From NCBI RefSeq assembly GCF_040833995.1, contig NZ_CP162137.1, positions 3,518,001-3,582,000 of the forward strand: a stretch of DNA of 64,000 nucleotides, written 5' to 3'. The notes below the pieces were generated by a model. That model was not told the DNA's origin. It saw only the letters and a list, made by a program, of their open reading frames with translations, and did not search any database. The translations under genes were made by a program, and so were the position numbers. Origin of the DNA: Leptospira sp. WS58.C1. Its GTDB lineage: Bacteria > Spirochaetota > Leptospiria > Leptospirales > Leptospiraceae. Every line of letters begins with the position of its first letter. Within the stretch, counting starts at the first letter, position 1. Shown here in pieces: positions 36,664 to 48,867 of this stretch.

Positions 36664-37322
36664 GCAGACGACTCCTTAGGCTGCTTTCCATTCAGAAAAG
36701 CGGACTCTAGATATTCCGTCTCTCTTCTCTCCACTTGCTCGATAAAAGAAACAAAAATTTCAGGGGACACAGGTAAAACTGCGTTGTATGCCTTCTCCAC
36801 CGATTCGAATAAAAGAGAAACTCCCAATAGAGATGCCATAAACCTGGCAGGTCGGATCAGATAAGCGGAGATAGGTTTATGCGCTAGTTCATAAAATGTT
36901 CTGAGGTTATGAAGAACGATCTCTAACTGTTTTTTTCTTTCTTCTTTATGACCGTATGCTTTGTACAGATCGTCGTATTCTTCTCTGGTAAGTTTTTTAC
37001 CGTCCCAATCCCTTTGGACCAACAGCTTTGCCATTTCAGAATCTAAATGATCCGTTAGATTGTTTAATTCGATCAAAGTTTCTAGATTCGCTCTGGTGGT
37101 TTCCTTCATCATACCTTTTACTTTTTGATAAGTGTCCAAGGCGAGATGCATCCATGCTTCTTTTCCGTCCAAGTTGTAAATGGTTTCGAAAAAATACTCC
37201 ACCATGGAGATCGTCTCTTCCAGGTGAAAATAATCCGCATAAAATTTGCGGAAACGTTCCACCTGAGCTCGAACGATCTCTGCTTTGGCTTGTTTAAGTT
37301 TATGTTCTTCGAAACTACTCAC
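36660..37322 (-). CDS. Hypothetical protein coupled to motB
   Basis: A 220-residue, mostly helical, charged protein that I do not recognise. It starts with GTG and has no signal peptide. Residues 1-150 look like long amphipathic helices (EEHKLKQAKAEIVRAQVERF and following). About 155-190 is more hydrophobic and could touch the membrane. Its stop overlaps the motB start, so the two are made together. It may be a cytoplasmic partner or regulator of the MotB-like protein; this is inferred from position only. Confidence 0.6.
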   Translation of the reverse strand: MSSFEEHKLKQAKAEIVRAQVERFRKFYADYFHLEETISMVEYFFETIYNLDGKEAWMHLALDTYQKVKGMMKETTRANLETLIELNNLTDHLDSEMAKLLVQRDWDGKKLTREEYDDLYKAYGHKEERKKQLEIVLHNLRTFYELAHKPISAYLIRPARFMASLLGVSLLFESVEKAYNAVLPVSPEIFVSFIEQVERRETEYLESAFLNGKQPKESSA

Positions 37323-37334
37323 GATATTATCCGA

Positions 37335-38477
37335 TTATTTGGACTTTCCTCTTGGAACCAAAGATAGAGGGTAACTTTTGAAACCTTGCTGGTCTATTTC
37401 GGTTTTTACGGAACTGTAATCCGTAGGAAGATTGATCGTCTCTCTATAAGACTTGGAACTGGAACGCACCAACAAACTCGGAACACCATCCACTTCAGGA
37501 GTGTATTTAAAACGAACTCCGTATTTATGGTTTCTCGCCCAACCTTCTTTGGTAATTTCCACTAAAGGAACCTTGGAGTTGATATATTTTTTTTCGAAAG
37601 AATATACGGAAGATCCCGGAGAATAATATCTCAATCCTTCTTTGCCGGAATCCACTTCCACTTTTCCTCCTTGAGGAAAAGAAAGACTGATATAGGTAGT
37701 GCCTGAATAAGATCCTCTGTTTTTGAACCAGATCACCACCTCGGATGCAGTATCCTTTTTCCAATCCGTAGGAGCTTCGACACTTAGTAACCCCGGAGCG
37801 GCCACGTTCGGAACGTCAGGAACCATTTCCCATCCGTTGAAGTTAAAATTTTGAGCGTAGGTCCGATTATTCGGAAAGATGGTGAGATTCTTCTCTTCTT
37901 TATTATAGGAAAAATCTATACGTTTCGATTTCGCTAAAAACTGATGATCCTTTAAAGAAGCAAGTCCGTCTAGAATTTTTTCACCTTTGCGGATCACGTA
38001 CGGAACGGAAAAAAGCCCTAAAGGCGGTTCTTCGCTTAAAACTTCCAAAAAGAGAGAATTGAAAGAATCTCCCGGAAGTTCTTCCATTAGAATTCTTTTA
38101 ACTATGTAGCCGGATTCCTTTGTATTCTCATCTTCCCCGGCTTTCCAAGCGGAAACCTTAGGATCGTGAACAAATGGACCGATATTAAGAAGATTAAAAC
38201 CGATCTTTGATTTGAGAGTCCATTCTCCGTTTTGTTTTTTGAAAACTGCGAGTATCTCTTCGGTTCCATTGCGAACTAAGGCGAATGTTTCCAGATCCGG
38301 ATCCTCGTCCAGGTTGCCCAATTTTTTTAGGACTACATCCGGACTTTTTTCTTCGGCCTCCGGAATGGTTAACGAAACGATCTGGGAATCGGATGGCGTT
38401 TTTGAATTACAAGCTATGAGAAGAATGACTACTGAAAAAAGAATCAGTACTCGTGCAAAAGAAACAAAACGAAACAT
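37335..38477 (-). CDS. Large lipoprotein of unknown function
   Basis: A 380-residue predicted lipoprotein. The signal helix ends at VILLIAC (Cys about 23), followed by NSKTPSDSQ. The body alternates short beta-like strands. Residues about 50-90 (LGNLDEDPDLETFALVRNG) look like a beta-propeller or FG-GAP-like strand, and 200-330 resemble a beta-sandwich. No enzyme motif. It is first in the minus run with the hypothetical protein, motB and the small lipoprotein, which suggests an envelope function. Confidence 0.65.
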   Translation of the reverse strand: MFRFVSFARVLILFSVVILLIACNSKTPSDSQIVSLTIPEAEEKSPDVVLKKLGNLDEDPDLETFALVRNGTEEILAVFKKQNGEWTLKSKIGFNLLNIGPFVHDPKVSAWKAGEDENTKESGYIVKRILMEELPGDSFNSLFLEVLSEEPPLGLFSVPYVIRKGEKILDGLASLKDHQFLAKSKRIDFSYNKEEKNLTIFPNNRTYAQNFNFNGWEMVPDVPNVAAPGLLSVEAPTDWKKDTASEVVIWFKNRGSYSGTTYISLSFPQGGKVEVDSGKEGLRYYSPGSSVYSFEKKYINSKVPLVEITKEGWARNHKYGVRFKYTPEVDGVPSLLVRSSSKSYRETINLPTDYSSVKTEIDQQGFKSYPLSLVPRGKSK

Positions 38478-38533
38478 ATTCTGAACTACAGCTTCTTTCC
38501 AAGAAAAGCAGATGTCTATCGATTTCCTAGGCC

Positions 38534-39373
38534 TTAACTAGCCCCCATACCTAACACATTTTTTACGATTCTAGCATTTGTAGTACCATCGTATTCGTCC
38601 GTATAAGCTCCTAGGGCCTCTGCAAACTCGGTCGATAATCCGGCTTTGGTCCTAAGTTCCGGAAAATATAAAAATCCCTTTGCCCTTCTGGGAGTAAATG
38701 GATGGGTCAGATATTCCAGATATTTCTCCCATTGTCGTTCTTGGGAAACCCCGTCTGAGAATACGATCTTAGCTCCTCTTTTTACGTGGCGGATCTCATC
38801 CTCATGAACGATCTGCATGATATCGGCCCGTTTTTGGTCTCCGAATTTTTCGAATGCTTTTTTATAGATCATAGAAAAATCCAAATTGGCTCCTTCGAAA
38901 GAAAGGGCCATGATCGCAAAAAATTTCTGCAATGTCTGCATATTGGGGGTTTGTTTCCAGAATATATAATTGAGGGGACGATCTCCTAGGTCCATTCCCC
39001 ATTCTCGGATCGATCCCAAATAAAGTTTCAGATGTTTTTGTTCTTCCAAGATCGTCTTGTACATACTTTTACGAACGGAAGAAGGAGCATTCTGAAATTT
39101 TAATATGGCCCAAGCAAATATCTCCACGGCCATAAGCTCATGATTAGCAAAATGATGGAGGGAAAGGATCCGATTTTCTTCGGAATTCAAATGTTCCACT
39201 CGGGGCATTTTTGATTTTTTATCCGAGAATGATATTTTAGATGATCTTTCCGGTCTGTCCTTCGGAAGAAAATTCGGCCAAAGAATATCTTCCGGCATTT
39301 TTTCCGGAGAATATAACTTATCCTCTAACTTGGGAGAACTTAAAAGAAATTGAGCGTATTCATTTAAAGTCAA
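38534..39373 (-). CDS. DUF455 ferritin-like protein
   Basis: A 279-residue helical protein of the ferritin-like superfamily. Metal-ligand motifs lie in HHFANHELMAVEIFAWA (about 71-87), EEQKHLKLY (about 109-117) and HEDEIRHV (about 190-197), giving the paired E/ExxH pattern of a di-iron centre. The start is TTG at 39373, two bases after the stop of the anti-sigma-type gene. Function in DUF455 proteins is not established. Confidence 0.78.
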   Translation of the reverse strand: MTLNEYAQFLLSSPKLEDKLYSPEKMPEDILWPNFLPKDRPERSSKISFSDKKSKMPRVEHLNSEENRILSLHHFANHELMAVEIFAWAILKFQNAPSSVRKSMYKTILEEQKHLKLYLGSIREWGMDLGDRPLNYIFWKQTPNMQTLQKFFAIMALSFEGANLDFSMIYKKAFEKFGDQKRADIMQIVHEDEIRHVKRGAKIVFSDGVSQERQWEKYLEYLTHPFTPRRAKGFLYFPELRTKAGLSTEFAEALGAYTDEYDGTTNARIVKNVLGMGAS

Positions 39374-39375
39374 AG

Positions 39376-39957
39376 TCAGTGTTTTTTAGAATCGAATGCT
39401 AATTCGATGATAGACCCGCGGATACTGGAATCGGTAGGGTCTGAGGAAATTTTTCCTTCTTTACAATGATACATGATCTTTACCGAGTCCATTAAGGATT
39501 GCATAATGAGTAAACCTTTTCCCAAGTTCCTATGCTGCGTAAGCTTTCCTCTGTTCGGAAGGACTTCACATTTGCCTTCTTGGTAGGTTTTTACTTTTTT
39601 TAAGAAATCTTGTAGGGAAGAAGGTTTCGCTTCCGCAATTTGCTCTTCTATCTTTTCTTTTTTCAGACCGGAACCGTAATCCACAATCCATAAAGTGAAC
39701 TTAGAATCGTTAACGATCCATCTGCAAATGATTGTTTCTTCCGAACTAGAATTATAATTTGCGGAAATGGAATTGGTGAGTGCCTCATCGGCTGCTAGTT
39801 CGATCTGCTGGATATCTTTAGAGATGAATGTATTCTCTTCTAAAGATTGGCGAAGGGCTCTTCTGAACTCCCGAATGCTAGCTAAATCAGGAGGTAGGAA
39901 CATAACGTACGAACCCGAATGATGTTTAACCAAAAGTGAATCGGCCGTATCCCTCAT
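39376..39957 (-). CDS. RsbW-like anti-sigma/ATP-binding regulatory protein
   Basis: A 193-residue GHKL ATPase of the HATPase_c_2 type. ELAADEALTNSISANY (about residues 52-67) is the N-box, VDYGSGL (about 92-98) the G1 box, and GKGLLIMQSLMDSV (about 146-159) the G2 region. About 35 residues are inserted between the boxes. Such proteins phosphorylate or sequester partners in sigma or partner-switch pathways. No anti-anti-sigma (STAS) gene is next to it. Downstream is the DUF455 gene in the same unit. Confidence 0.8.
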   Translation of the reverse strand: MRDTADSLLVKHHSGSYVMFLPPDLASIREFRRALRQSLEENTFISKDIQQIELAADEALTNSISANYNSSSEETIICRWIVNDSKFTLWIVDYGSGLKKEKIEEQIAEAKPSSLQDFLKKVKTYQEGKCEVLPNRGKLTQHRNLGKGLLIMQSLMDSVKIMYHCKEGKISSDPTDSSIRGSIIELAFDSKKH

Positions 39958-40000
39958 TTCTTATCTGAGAAGTCCTCTAGTATAGTAATACAGAGCGAAA

Positions 40001-40026
40001 GGGGGGTTTTGCAACAAAAATCCCCC
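40001..40026 (-). terminator. Possible terminator after gltX
   Basis: A G-run (40001-40006) plus T-run pairs across GCAAC with an A-run and CCCCC (40022-40026), giving a strong stem about 10 bases beyond the gltX stop on minus. The minus-strand tail is only TTTCGC, so termination strength is doubtful. Confidence 0.4.
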
Positions 40027-40035
40027 GAAAAAATC

Positions 40036-41598
40036 CTAAGGTAAAGAAATTCCTACTTGTACCGAGATTTTCTCTATTCGTTTGAGTAGCTTTTCCTTCC
40101 CTAAGAGAGGAAATAGGATAGGTAACTCTAGTCCATGGGCCTTGCCGGTTGCGGATACTCGGATCGGCATAAATAGGGTCTTTCCCTTTTGGCCGGTCTG
40201 TTCTCCCGTTTGGGTCATCAAAGCCTTATAATCCTCATCGGTCTTTGGATCCGAGTTTCTTAATAATTCGTAGAATGTGGAGACAACTTTGGGAGAAAAT
40301 TCTTGGGAAAGAATTTCTTTCGCTTCCCCCTCTTGGACCTTCAGGTCGGATACGAAAAATTCCGCAATATAGTCTGGAGCCTGGCGTAAATTGTCCAGAT
40401 ACACTCGAACACTATCGACTAAAGAATGTAATTCCTTGTTTTTAGGATCTCTGTATTCTTCCGGAATATCCGTTCTGTTCTCTAAAAACGGAGCTAGACT
40501 ATCCGCTACTTTTTGGATCGGTAGTTCTCTGATGTATTTGTTAGAAAGCCAATTCAATTTGGATTTCGGGTTCATCGCTTCTGCGATCTGATCTAAGCTC
40601 GAGAAGTTAGTCGCAACTTCTTCATCTCCACCTTTCGGTTTTTTGAATACGTCAAAAGTAGAAGGGGATTTAGAGCAACGATGTACATCGAATGTTTTAG
40701 GAAGAATGTTACCTGGCAGATATTCCTGGCCGTCAGGAGATGTCCATCCTAACAGAGCCATATAATTTAAGAACGTCTCCGGTAAATAACCTAAATCACG
40801 AAATGCTAATATAGAAGTCGCTCCAGCACGTTTGGACAATTTTTTACCGTCCATCCCGACGATCTCGGATGCGTGAGCAAATTCCGGAACCGGGAAACCC
40901 AATGCTTCATAGATCAGGATCTGACGAGGTGTATTGGAAAGATGGCCCACCCCACGGATCACATGAGAAATTTTCATGAGCCCGTCGTCCACAACCACTG
41001 CATAATTATAAGAAGGGAAGCCGTCCGATTTTACAATGATGAAATCTCCGATCAGTTTCGTATCGAACTTCACTTTTCCCTGGATGATATCATCGAAGAT
41101 CAGAGTTTTGGAAGGAGTTTTAAAACGGACAGAATAAGGAGTCCCGGCTTTCAGTTTTTCTTGGACTTCCGCCTCGCTCATATTCGCGTGAAGTCCGTCG
41201 TATACATACGGAACCCCCATCGCCTCTGCTTGTTTTTTCTTTGCTTCTAGTTCTTCCTGAGTACAAAAACAGCGGTAAGCTTTTCCTTCGGAGATCAACT
41301 TCTCCGTATATTCTTTGTAGATGGAAATCCGTTCCGATTGAACATAAGGACCGTAAGGACCTCCTACATGAGGACCTTCGTCCCATTCTATTCCCAGCCA
41401 TTTTAAGGATTCAAGTATGGTTTTAAAAGATTCTTCGGTAGATCTTGCTTGATCCGTATCTTCTACCCTTAATAAAAATTTTCCGCCTTGGGCTTTGGCG
41501 TATAAGTAATTGAATAAAGCGGTTCTAGCTCCGCCCACATGAAGGAAACCGGTAGGTGACGGTGCAAACCTGGTTCTAACTTCCTTATTTTCTGGCAT
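40036..41598 (-). CDS. gltX: Glutamyl-tRNA synthetase
   Basis: A 520-residue class I synthetase that charges tRNA-Glu. The HIGH-type signature is [13 protein letters not shown] (about residues 13-25) and the KMSKS-type motif is [10 protein letters not shown] (about 251-260). [13 protein letters not shown] and the [25 protein letters not shown] segment are typical. Length is near the family norm, with an anticodon-binding domain to the C-terminus. The start overlaps the end of a lipoprotein gene by 14 bases, so it is downstream in that transcript. Confidence 0.96.
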   Translation of the reverse strand: MPENKEVRTRFAPSPTGFLHVGGARTALFNYLYAKAQGGKFLLRVEDTDQARSTEESFKTILESLKWLGIEWDEGPHVGGPYGPYVQSERISIYKEYTEKLISEGKAYRCFCTQEELEAKKKQAEAMGVPYVYDGLHANMSEAEVQEKLKAGTPYSVRFKTPSKTLIFDDIIQGKVKFDTKLIGDFIIVKSDGFPSYNYAVVVDDGLMKISHVIRGVGHLSNTPRQILIYEALGFPVPEFAHASEIVGMDGKKLSKRAGATSILAFRDLGYLPETFLNYMALLGWTSPDGQEYLPGNILPKTFDVHRCSKSPSTFDVFKKPKGGDEEVATNFSSLDQIAEAMNPKSKLNWLSNKYIRELPIQKVADSLAPFLENRTDIPEEYRDPKNKELHSLVDSVRVYLDNLRQAPDYIAEFFVSDLKVQEGEAKEILSQEFSPKVVSTFYELLRNSDPKTDEDYKALMTQTGEQTGQKGKTLFMPIRVSATGKAHGLELPILFPLLGKEKLLKRIEKISVQVGISLP

Positions 41599-42538
41599 TG
41601 TCGTAATCTTTTAAGAGGATGATTGGATAGTTCTTCAAATCGGCCGAGGCAGTAAACGGAATATTATTGGCTGCATCATAAAAATGTATAGGTATGAATT
41701 CATCCCTTCTCTTCTGTTTCCATTTCGATATATTCTTTGAAGTCAGTAGATCCTCCGGAAGAATTCCCCAGACCCAACGATATTCACCTTCCTCTTTGAA
41801 AGTCCAAACGGGAAGTCTACCTTCTGCCATATTTACGTATTGAAATATTTGGTTCTTATAATCGTAGTCCGCGTATGGAAAACTTTTACCGCCCGGGCTT
41901 GTGTAATCCGTGGTCAAGTAAGTGCGGTTATTGCGAACATTCTCCCAATTCAATTCCACATTCTTACCTAAACTTCTATATTCTTTAGCAACCCATACGA
42001 TCCCTGATTGGGAAAAATTATATAGGATTCCCCAATCGGAAATACTGAGTTGTTTAGGAGATAAAGTTTGTATTCCGGATCTCAAACTTTCTCCTTCCCA
42101 ATTCCAAGAGAGAACTCCCTGGGGATGAAAGGAAACTTGTTTAGGATGAGGAGATTCCCCGTCTTCTAATTTGGCAGAACCGGAAAATAAGGAAGCCTTA
42201 AAACTGAGTTTCGGAAAAACGATCCCTTTAGGGAGAGAAGTATGAAAATCTTCTTTTGTTTCCCAAAGATCCACTTCACCGGTCCAAATTTTTTCCTTAG
42301 AAGCTTGGGTCACTAGTACTAAGTATCTCAGATGACCTGGCTGGTTCCGGAAAGATTCGGAACTTGCAGGGATAGAACTAATATTGGAATAGATCCGAAT
42401 ACTGGGAAGATCTGAAACGAAAGGTTTTTCTTCCGTCCATTCCGTCAAAAGAGAACAAGACATTAGAAAAAGTAAATAGGTGGTTAAACCTAGTGAGAAG
42501 AATGTTGCTGTGAGATAAGATCGAGACTTCGGTTCCAA
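41585..42538 (-). CDS. Predicted lipoprotein of unknown function upstream of gltX
   Basis: A 317-residue protein starting with TTG. A long hydrophobic signal (about 10-27) ends at LFLMSC, a likely lipidation Cys28. The mature part is rich in Trp, Tyr and Ser and probably beta-structured, with [20 protein letters not shown] strands. No catalytic motif and no family recognised. It overlaps gltX. Divergent from the topoisomerase genes across 227 bases, in which TTGACA (42722-42727) occurs without a matching -10. Confidence 0.6.
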   Translation of the reverse strand: MEPKSRSYLTATFFSLGLTTYLLFLMSCSLLTEWTEEKPFVSDLPSIRIYSNISSIPASSESFRNQPGHLRYLVLVTQASKEKIWTGEVDLWETKEDFHTSLPKGIVFPKLSFKASLFSGSAKLEDGESPHPKQVSFHPQGVLSWNWEGESLRSGIQTLSPKQLSISDWGILYNFSQSGIVWVAKEYRSLGKNVELNWENVRNNRTYLTTDYTSPGGKSFPYADYDYKNQIFQYVNMAEGRLPVWTFKEEGEYRWVWGILPEDLLTSKNISKWKQKRRDEFIPIHFYDAANNIPFTASADLKNYPIILLKDYDNARK

Positions 42539-42765
42539 AAAAATACAGCCGGAAAAAGAGGATTTCTTGAAAAACTTCCCGTTTTAGTCCGAATCTTCAA
42601 GGAAAAACCGGGAAATTTTCTTTCCTTATCGGTGTTTCCCAACAAGAAAGTAAGAATTACTGCAACTTGAGTCGATTTCTTCCTAAAAAGTATGTACGAA
42701 TTCGGGTAGTACGTTAAAAGGTTGACAGTAAAACCGTCCTAAAATCCTTTGGCAATAAAAGTCCT

Positions 42766-44135
42766 ATGAAAGATTCCAATAAATCAGGTAAAGAAAACTT
42801 CCCTAAAATACCGTTTGAGGACCAAGTCAACGACGATCAGAGAAAATATTCTCGATATGTCTGCGATTCTCGGGCAATTCCTCACGAAATCGACGGCTTA
42901 AAGCCCGTCCAGAGAAGAATTCTTTGGGCAATGTGGAATTCGGACGCACGCAACCGGTTCACGAAGACCGTAAAAGTAGCAGGACTCGCGATGGGATATC
43001 ACCCACACGGAGATAGATCCATCCAAGACGCTCTTTCTCAGATGGCTCAGGATTTTACGTTCGCAAACAACCACCCCCTAGTTGCGGGAGAAGGTACGTT
43101 CGGCGACGTTTTAGATCCGAGCGCAATCGCTTCTCCTCGATACACCGAGGTAAAACTTTCCGACTTCGTAAAAGATCTGGGATTTTTCGAAAGTTTGCCG
43201 GATATCGATTACGTAAAAAACTACGACGAGACTGAAGACGAACCGATCCACTTCGTAGGAAAAGTACCTATAGTCCTTCTGAACAATATTATGGGAATTG
43301 CAACTGGCTTCCGTTGTTTTATCCCGGGACACAAACTTTCCGATATTATTAATTCTCAGGTTAATTATCTCAAAACCAAAAAGCCTCTGCCTTTAAAACC
43401 TTGGTACAAGGATTACAAGGGTGAGGTGAAAATGGCCAAGACCGAGGCCGGTAATATTACCATGACTACTACCTTCGGTTTTACTTGGGAAGGAGATACT
43501 CTGTATCTTACAGATGCACCTATGAACTGGAATAGGGAAAAGGTAATCAATCTTCTGGATGATATTCTGGAAAGAAAAGATTCCTGGCTGAAAGACTATG
43601 TGGATCATTCCAGCCAAACTTTCCGTATAGAACTGAACTATAAAAAAGGAGAAAAGCCTAGTGCGAAAGAGATCGCAGCGGTAATCTCCAAAGAAGATAC
43701 TCAAACTCTAGCCAATAACGTAATCACTTACGACGGTCGTTTGAAAAATTTCGGACCGGAAGAGATCATCAAACGTTTCTGCGATTTCAGAAAGACCCAC
43801 TTGATCCGTAGATTCAAACGTTTGGCAGGTCTGGAAGAAGAGAAGATCGAAAGAAACTCTGAATTGATCCGTTTCATCAAAGAAAAATGGAACGAAAAAG
43901 TGATCGGTATCAAATCCAAGAAGGATTTCGAGGATAAATTACAGAAGGCAAAATTCAAATATTTTGAATGGTTGGCCTCCATCCCCATCTACAGGATGAC
44001 TTTAGAAGAAGTTCGCAAATGTGAAGAAGCCATTGTAGAGGCCAAAACCGCCCTTTCCAGATACCAAGGGCTTGTGAAAGAAGATAAAAAATTAACGGAA
44101 TTCATGATCGGAGAATTAACCGAGCTGAAGGATAA

Positions 44136-44151
<16 letters not shown>
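42766..44151 (+). CDS. Compact type IIA DNA topoisomerase subunit A without C-terminal domain
   Basis: A 461-residue breakage-reunion subunit. It has [15 protein letters not shown] (42-56), the winged-helix segment GYHPHGDRS (77-85) and catalytic Tyr126 in [10 protein letters not shown]. After the tower and coiled-coil part (to about 455) the protein ends. The beta-pinwheel of GyrA/ParC (normally another 300 or more residues) is missing, as in T4 gp52. ASPRY is more like phage and eukaryotic enzymes than the AMRYTE of GyrA. It probably relaxes or decatenates DNA and should not supercoil. It overlaps the B subunit by 16 bases. Confidence 0.85.
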
Positions 44152-46292
<2,141 letters not shown>

Positions 46293-46320
46293 CCTTCCGA
46301 CTTAGTATCTTAAGATAAAA

Positions 46321-46344
46321 AAACCCGGAAGTGATTCCGGGTTT
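46321..46344. terminator. Bidirectional intrinsic terminator
   Basis: AAACCCGGAA (46321-46330) pairs with TTCCGGGTTT (46335-46344) around GTGA. A T-run follows on plus, and the A-run before it gives a T-run on minus. It ends both the topoisomerase unit and the convergent amine oxidase gene. Confidence 0.88.
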
Positions 46345-46350
46345 TTTTGT

Positions 46351-47691
46351 TTAAACCAGATTTACGGCTTTGATCGCGGAGCTTAATGCCGCCTCTACTG
46401 TTCCGGTAATTTCTCCGGTATGTTCTCCTGCGAAGAAGATACGATCAAACGGTTTTCTGAGAATGATCTCCGATCCAAAACTTCCCGGTGGAAATTCGGC
46501 GATCCCATTGGGTACGTAATCTTTTTTAGCGTCCGTAAAATAGAATCTTTGTATCTGCAAGTCCTTCTTCAAACCCAAACGATCGAGAGTGAGGCGAATA
46601 TATTCCACTTTTTGGTCTTGGCTGGCAGAATCGAATACGGAAAATCTATCTCCGTTAGCTATAACTCCTAAAACCTTATCTCCGGTATCCGACTTGGTAC
46701 CTGCATCATATAAAAATTGAGCGGCAGCATCCGAATGGACTGAAAAAGGAGAAGATTCCCATGGCGATTCTTTTAATACCAAAAACAATTTAAAGATCTG
46801 CGAATAGCGAACTCTCAATGCGGCCAATAGTTTTTCCTTATCCAGTCCCGGATTCCATTTTACGTTCGAAATTTGATTCGCAGGTAAAGTGCATATACAA
46901 GCTGAACCGTTAAATTTTCTGCCGGAAGTTGTACTTACCGTAACTCCCGAAGAATCCTGGTCCACAGACAGCACGGGATCCGAAAAAACGAATTCGGTGT
47001 TTTCTATATTCATCACCAAGGTTTTGGCGATACTTTCCATTCCACCTTCGATTCTACTATTCCTTTGGGGGAATTGTGCAAGATCGCTTAAAACTTTTTC
47101 GGCGGATAGAACGCGAATACTATCTCCGTAATGAAGAGAAAGTTTATGGCCAAGCAAGGCCAAGTCTTCCGGATTGACTCCCTGATATATTAGATAATTA
47201 TAAAAGCTAATCCGATCCAAGGCTTGTTGTTGAGCCGTATCTAATTTAGAATTTTGTGATATTAATTTACTTAGGATCTCCTGGGATTTAGAAGAAAGTT
47301 CCCATGTGCCCGCTTTTTTGTAAGTCCCTAAAAACAGATCAGGGATCAAAGGAGAAGGTTGCAATTTTAATCCCAGTTCTCTAACCAAACTGCGGACCGT
47401 TTTATCCTCCGAAGAAACCCATTCCGCTCCTAGCTCCACCACATGACCGGAAGGATCCTGTATGGATCTTACTCTTCCTCCAACTCTGTCGGTAGCCTCT
47501 ATCAGAGTTACCTTACTTCCTGTTTTTCCTAGAATGTACGCGGAATAAAGTCCGGAAAGTCCCCCACCAAGTATGATCACCTTTTTCCCGGAGTTTGTAT
47601 TTTGAGCGGATAAATTTCCCTTACGACTTCCTAATAAAGCTGCGGCGGTTAAAATTCCGGCTTTTAGAAAAGTGGATCGGGTAATTTTCAT
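46351..47691 (-). CDS. Flavin monoamine oxidase-like protein, exported
   Basis: A 446-residue flavoprotein of the amine oxidase family. An N-terminal segment [19 protein letters not shown] (about 4-22) looks like an export signal. It is similar to Tat signals but has only one Arg at the key place. The FAD fold [21 protein letters not shown] (about 38-58) is followed by [11 protein letters not shown]. The C-terminal [20 protein letters not shown] is the second FAD signature. The substrate could be an amine or a carotenoid-like molecule and is not known. Its expression is separate: terminator downstream, long riboswitch region upstream. Confidence 0.85.
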   Translation of the reverse strand: MKITRSTFLKAGILTAAALLGSRKGNLSAQNTNSGKKVIILGGGLSGLYSAYILGKTGSKVTLIEATDRVGGRVRSIQDPSGHVVELGAEWVSSEDKTVRSLVRELGLKLQPSPLIPDLFLGTYKKAGTWELSSKSQEILSKLISQNSKLDTAQQQALDRISFYNYLIYQGVNPEDLALLGHKLSLHYGDSIRVLSAEKVLSDLAQFPQRNSRIEGGMESIAKTLVMNIENTEFVFSDPVLSVDQDSSGVTVSTTSGRKFNGSACICTLPANQISNVKWNPGLDKEKLLAALRVRYSQIFKLFLVLKESPWESSPFSVHSDAAAQFLYDAGTKSDTGDKVLGVIANGDRFSVFDSASQDQKVEYIRLTLDRLGLKKDLQIQRFYFTDAKKDYVPNGIAEFPPGSFGSEIILRKPFDRIFFAGEHTGEITGTVEAALSSAIKAVNLV

Positions 47692-47856
47692 CGGATTCCT
47701 CTCTAGAAGTTTTATTAGAACTCTTTCTTTTATTTTCGGTCTATGAAAGATCTTTCCCGAATTTTTTGCGAACTATAAGTCTCATTGATCTTAAATTATG
47801 CACCGAATCGTTCCAATCCGTCCCTATACTTTGAATATCGCAGATTTATTCCGATA

Positions 47857-47885
47857 TTGCAAGGAATAGATACCTTTCGTATCCT
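47857..47885 (+). promoter_or_regulatory. Likely promoter of the cobalamin riboswitch operon
   Basis: TTGCAA (47857-47862), a 17-base spacer and TATCCT (47880-47885) would start RNA near 47891, exactly before the aptamer. The 160 bases before it, back to the amine oxidase start, hold no gene. Confidence 0.45.
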
Positions 47886-47889
47886 AATA

Positions 47890-48022
47890 GTTTTTCCCTT
47901 GCCAGGGGAAGCGCTAAACCAAAACCTGGAATTACGCTTTCAGGGAGGAAGTCGGGTGAAAATCCCGCGCTGACCCGCAACTGTGATGTCCGTTTTAAAC
48001 GGAATAAGCCAGATCTTCCCCG
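47890..48022 (+). ncRNA. Cobalamin (B12) riboswitch
   Basis: The aptamer core is clear: GGAGGAAGTCGGGTG, then AATCCCGCGCTGACCCGC, then ACTGTGATG, and finally a B12-box-like AAGCCAGATCTTCC (about 48006-48019). Upstream, CCAGG/CCTGG and AAGCG/CGCTT form the peripheral stems. Downstream is CGATACT/AGTATCG (about 48023-48055), enclosing the palindrome AACCTCGAGGTT. Then comes GCCCCGA/TCGGGGC (48096-48120). No T-run follows, so the switching mechanism is not obvious. Binding of adenosylcobalamin is expected to repress the downstream lipoproteins and cobTSC. Confidence 0.93.
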
Positions 48023-48158
48023 CGATACTGAAACCTCGAGGTTGGGGAGTATCGTAAATCTCGCTCTTGAGCGCATCCGCGCTTTCTGCGATGGGGCCCC
48101 GAAAGTTAAAATGTCGGGGCTCTCGAACGGAAAAAGAAACCACCGCAAATACACAATC

Positions 48159-48172
48159 GTTCAGATCTGAAC
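48159..48172. promoter_or_regulatory. 14-base perfect palindrome in the riboswitch leader
   Basis: GTTCAGATCTGAAC lies between the riboswitch platform and the first lipoprotein gene, about 77 bases before its ATG. It could be a protein-binding operator or an RNA hairpin belonging to the expression platform. The region after it is T-rich on plus. Confidence 0.35.
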
Positions 48173-48248
48173 AAGATCAATGATCGACTAACGTAATTTT
48201 GCTTTTATTTTCTTTTTCTGCGATATCCGGCAGAACCAGGAGAGAAAA

Positions 48249-48830
48249 ATGAAAAGATTCAGAAAACTAGCGACCTTGCTGCTAACCATCACTTCACTAT
48301 TCGTATTTGTGAATTGTTTCGATTTGGGAGATTCAAAAAAATCCGACGATCAGAACATACTTGCTTTAGTAGCAGTTGCAGGATTAAATCCGATTGCGGG
48401 CAATTACAATTACTACAATGGAACTTCCGATTACCCGGGCGGGACTTATACTGCGCCGGGAAATGAAATCGTTGGTACGTACAATATTTCCCTTTCTTTA
48501 GTCGCACAAACCATGTTCGACGAAACTTACGGAAACAGTTATTTATACGGAGAAATCCAAGAGATCGATACGAATAAAAAAGTCATTTATGTTCGCTTCC
48601 GTTCAGATTCTTCCTTCTCTCAAGGAAGTTACGGTTGGTATAGATGGACGATTAAAGACGGTAAAACTTACGTTTGTCCGGACCTTTCAGACGTATCTAC
48701 TCAAACAACTTTAGCATCCGCCAAAGACGATGATTTGGATTATTATTCCGATCCAAGCGACATTAACGCAGGTTGCGGTTTAAATAGCGGTTTCGATCCG
48801 GCTCCTTGGAGCAGGCTTGAATTGAATTAA
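48249..48830 (+). CDS. B12-riboswitch-controlled lipoprotein 1
   Basis: A 193-residue predicted lipoprotein. The signal peptide ends at LFVFVNC (Cys23). The mature part is rich in Tyr, Asn, Gly and Ser (GNYNYYNGTSDYPGG) and looks beta-structured, with two more Cys (in YVCPDL and AGCGLN). No family recognised. AGGAGAG is a good ribosome site. It is the first gene after the cobalamin riboswitch and precedes another lipoprotein and cobTSC, so it is likely to bind or help capture corrinoids at the cell surface; this is inferred from position only. Confidence 0.75.
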   Translation: MKRFRKLATLLLTITSLFVFVNCFDLGDSKKSDDQNILALVAVAGLNPIAGNYNYYNGTSDYPGGTYTAPGNEIVGTYNISLSLVAQTMFDETYGNSYLYGEIQEIDTNKKVIYVRFRSDSSFSQGSYGWYRWTIKDGKTYVCPDLSDVSTQTTLASAKDDDLDYYSDPSDINAGCGLNSGFDPAPWSRLELN

Positions 48831-48867
48831 GATCGAATAAGAGAAACAGGTTGAGCAAGAAATCCTT

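Noticed and set aside
42722..42745. TTGACA followed by TAAAAT as a promoter for the topoisomerase genes
   Set aside because: The spacer is only 12 bases and no other -10 lies at 16-18 bases, so the perfect -35 alone was not accepted.
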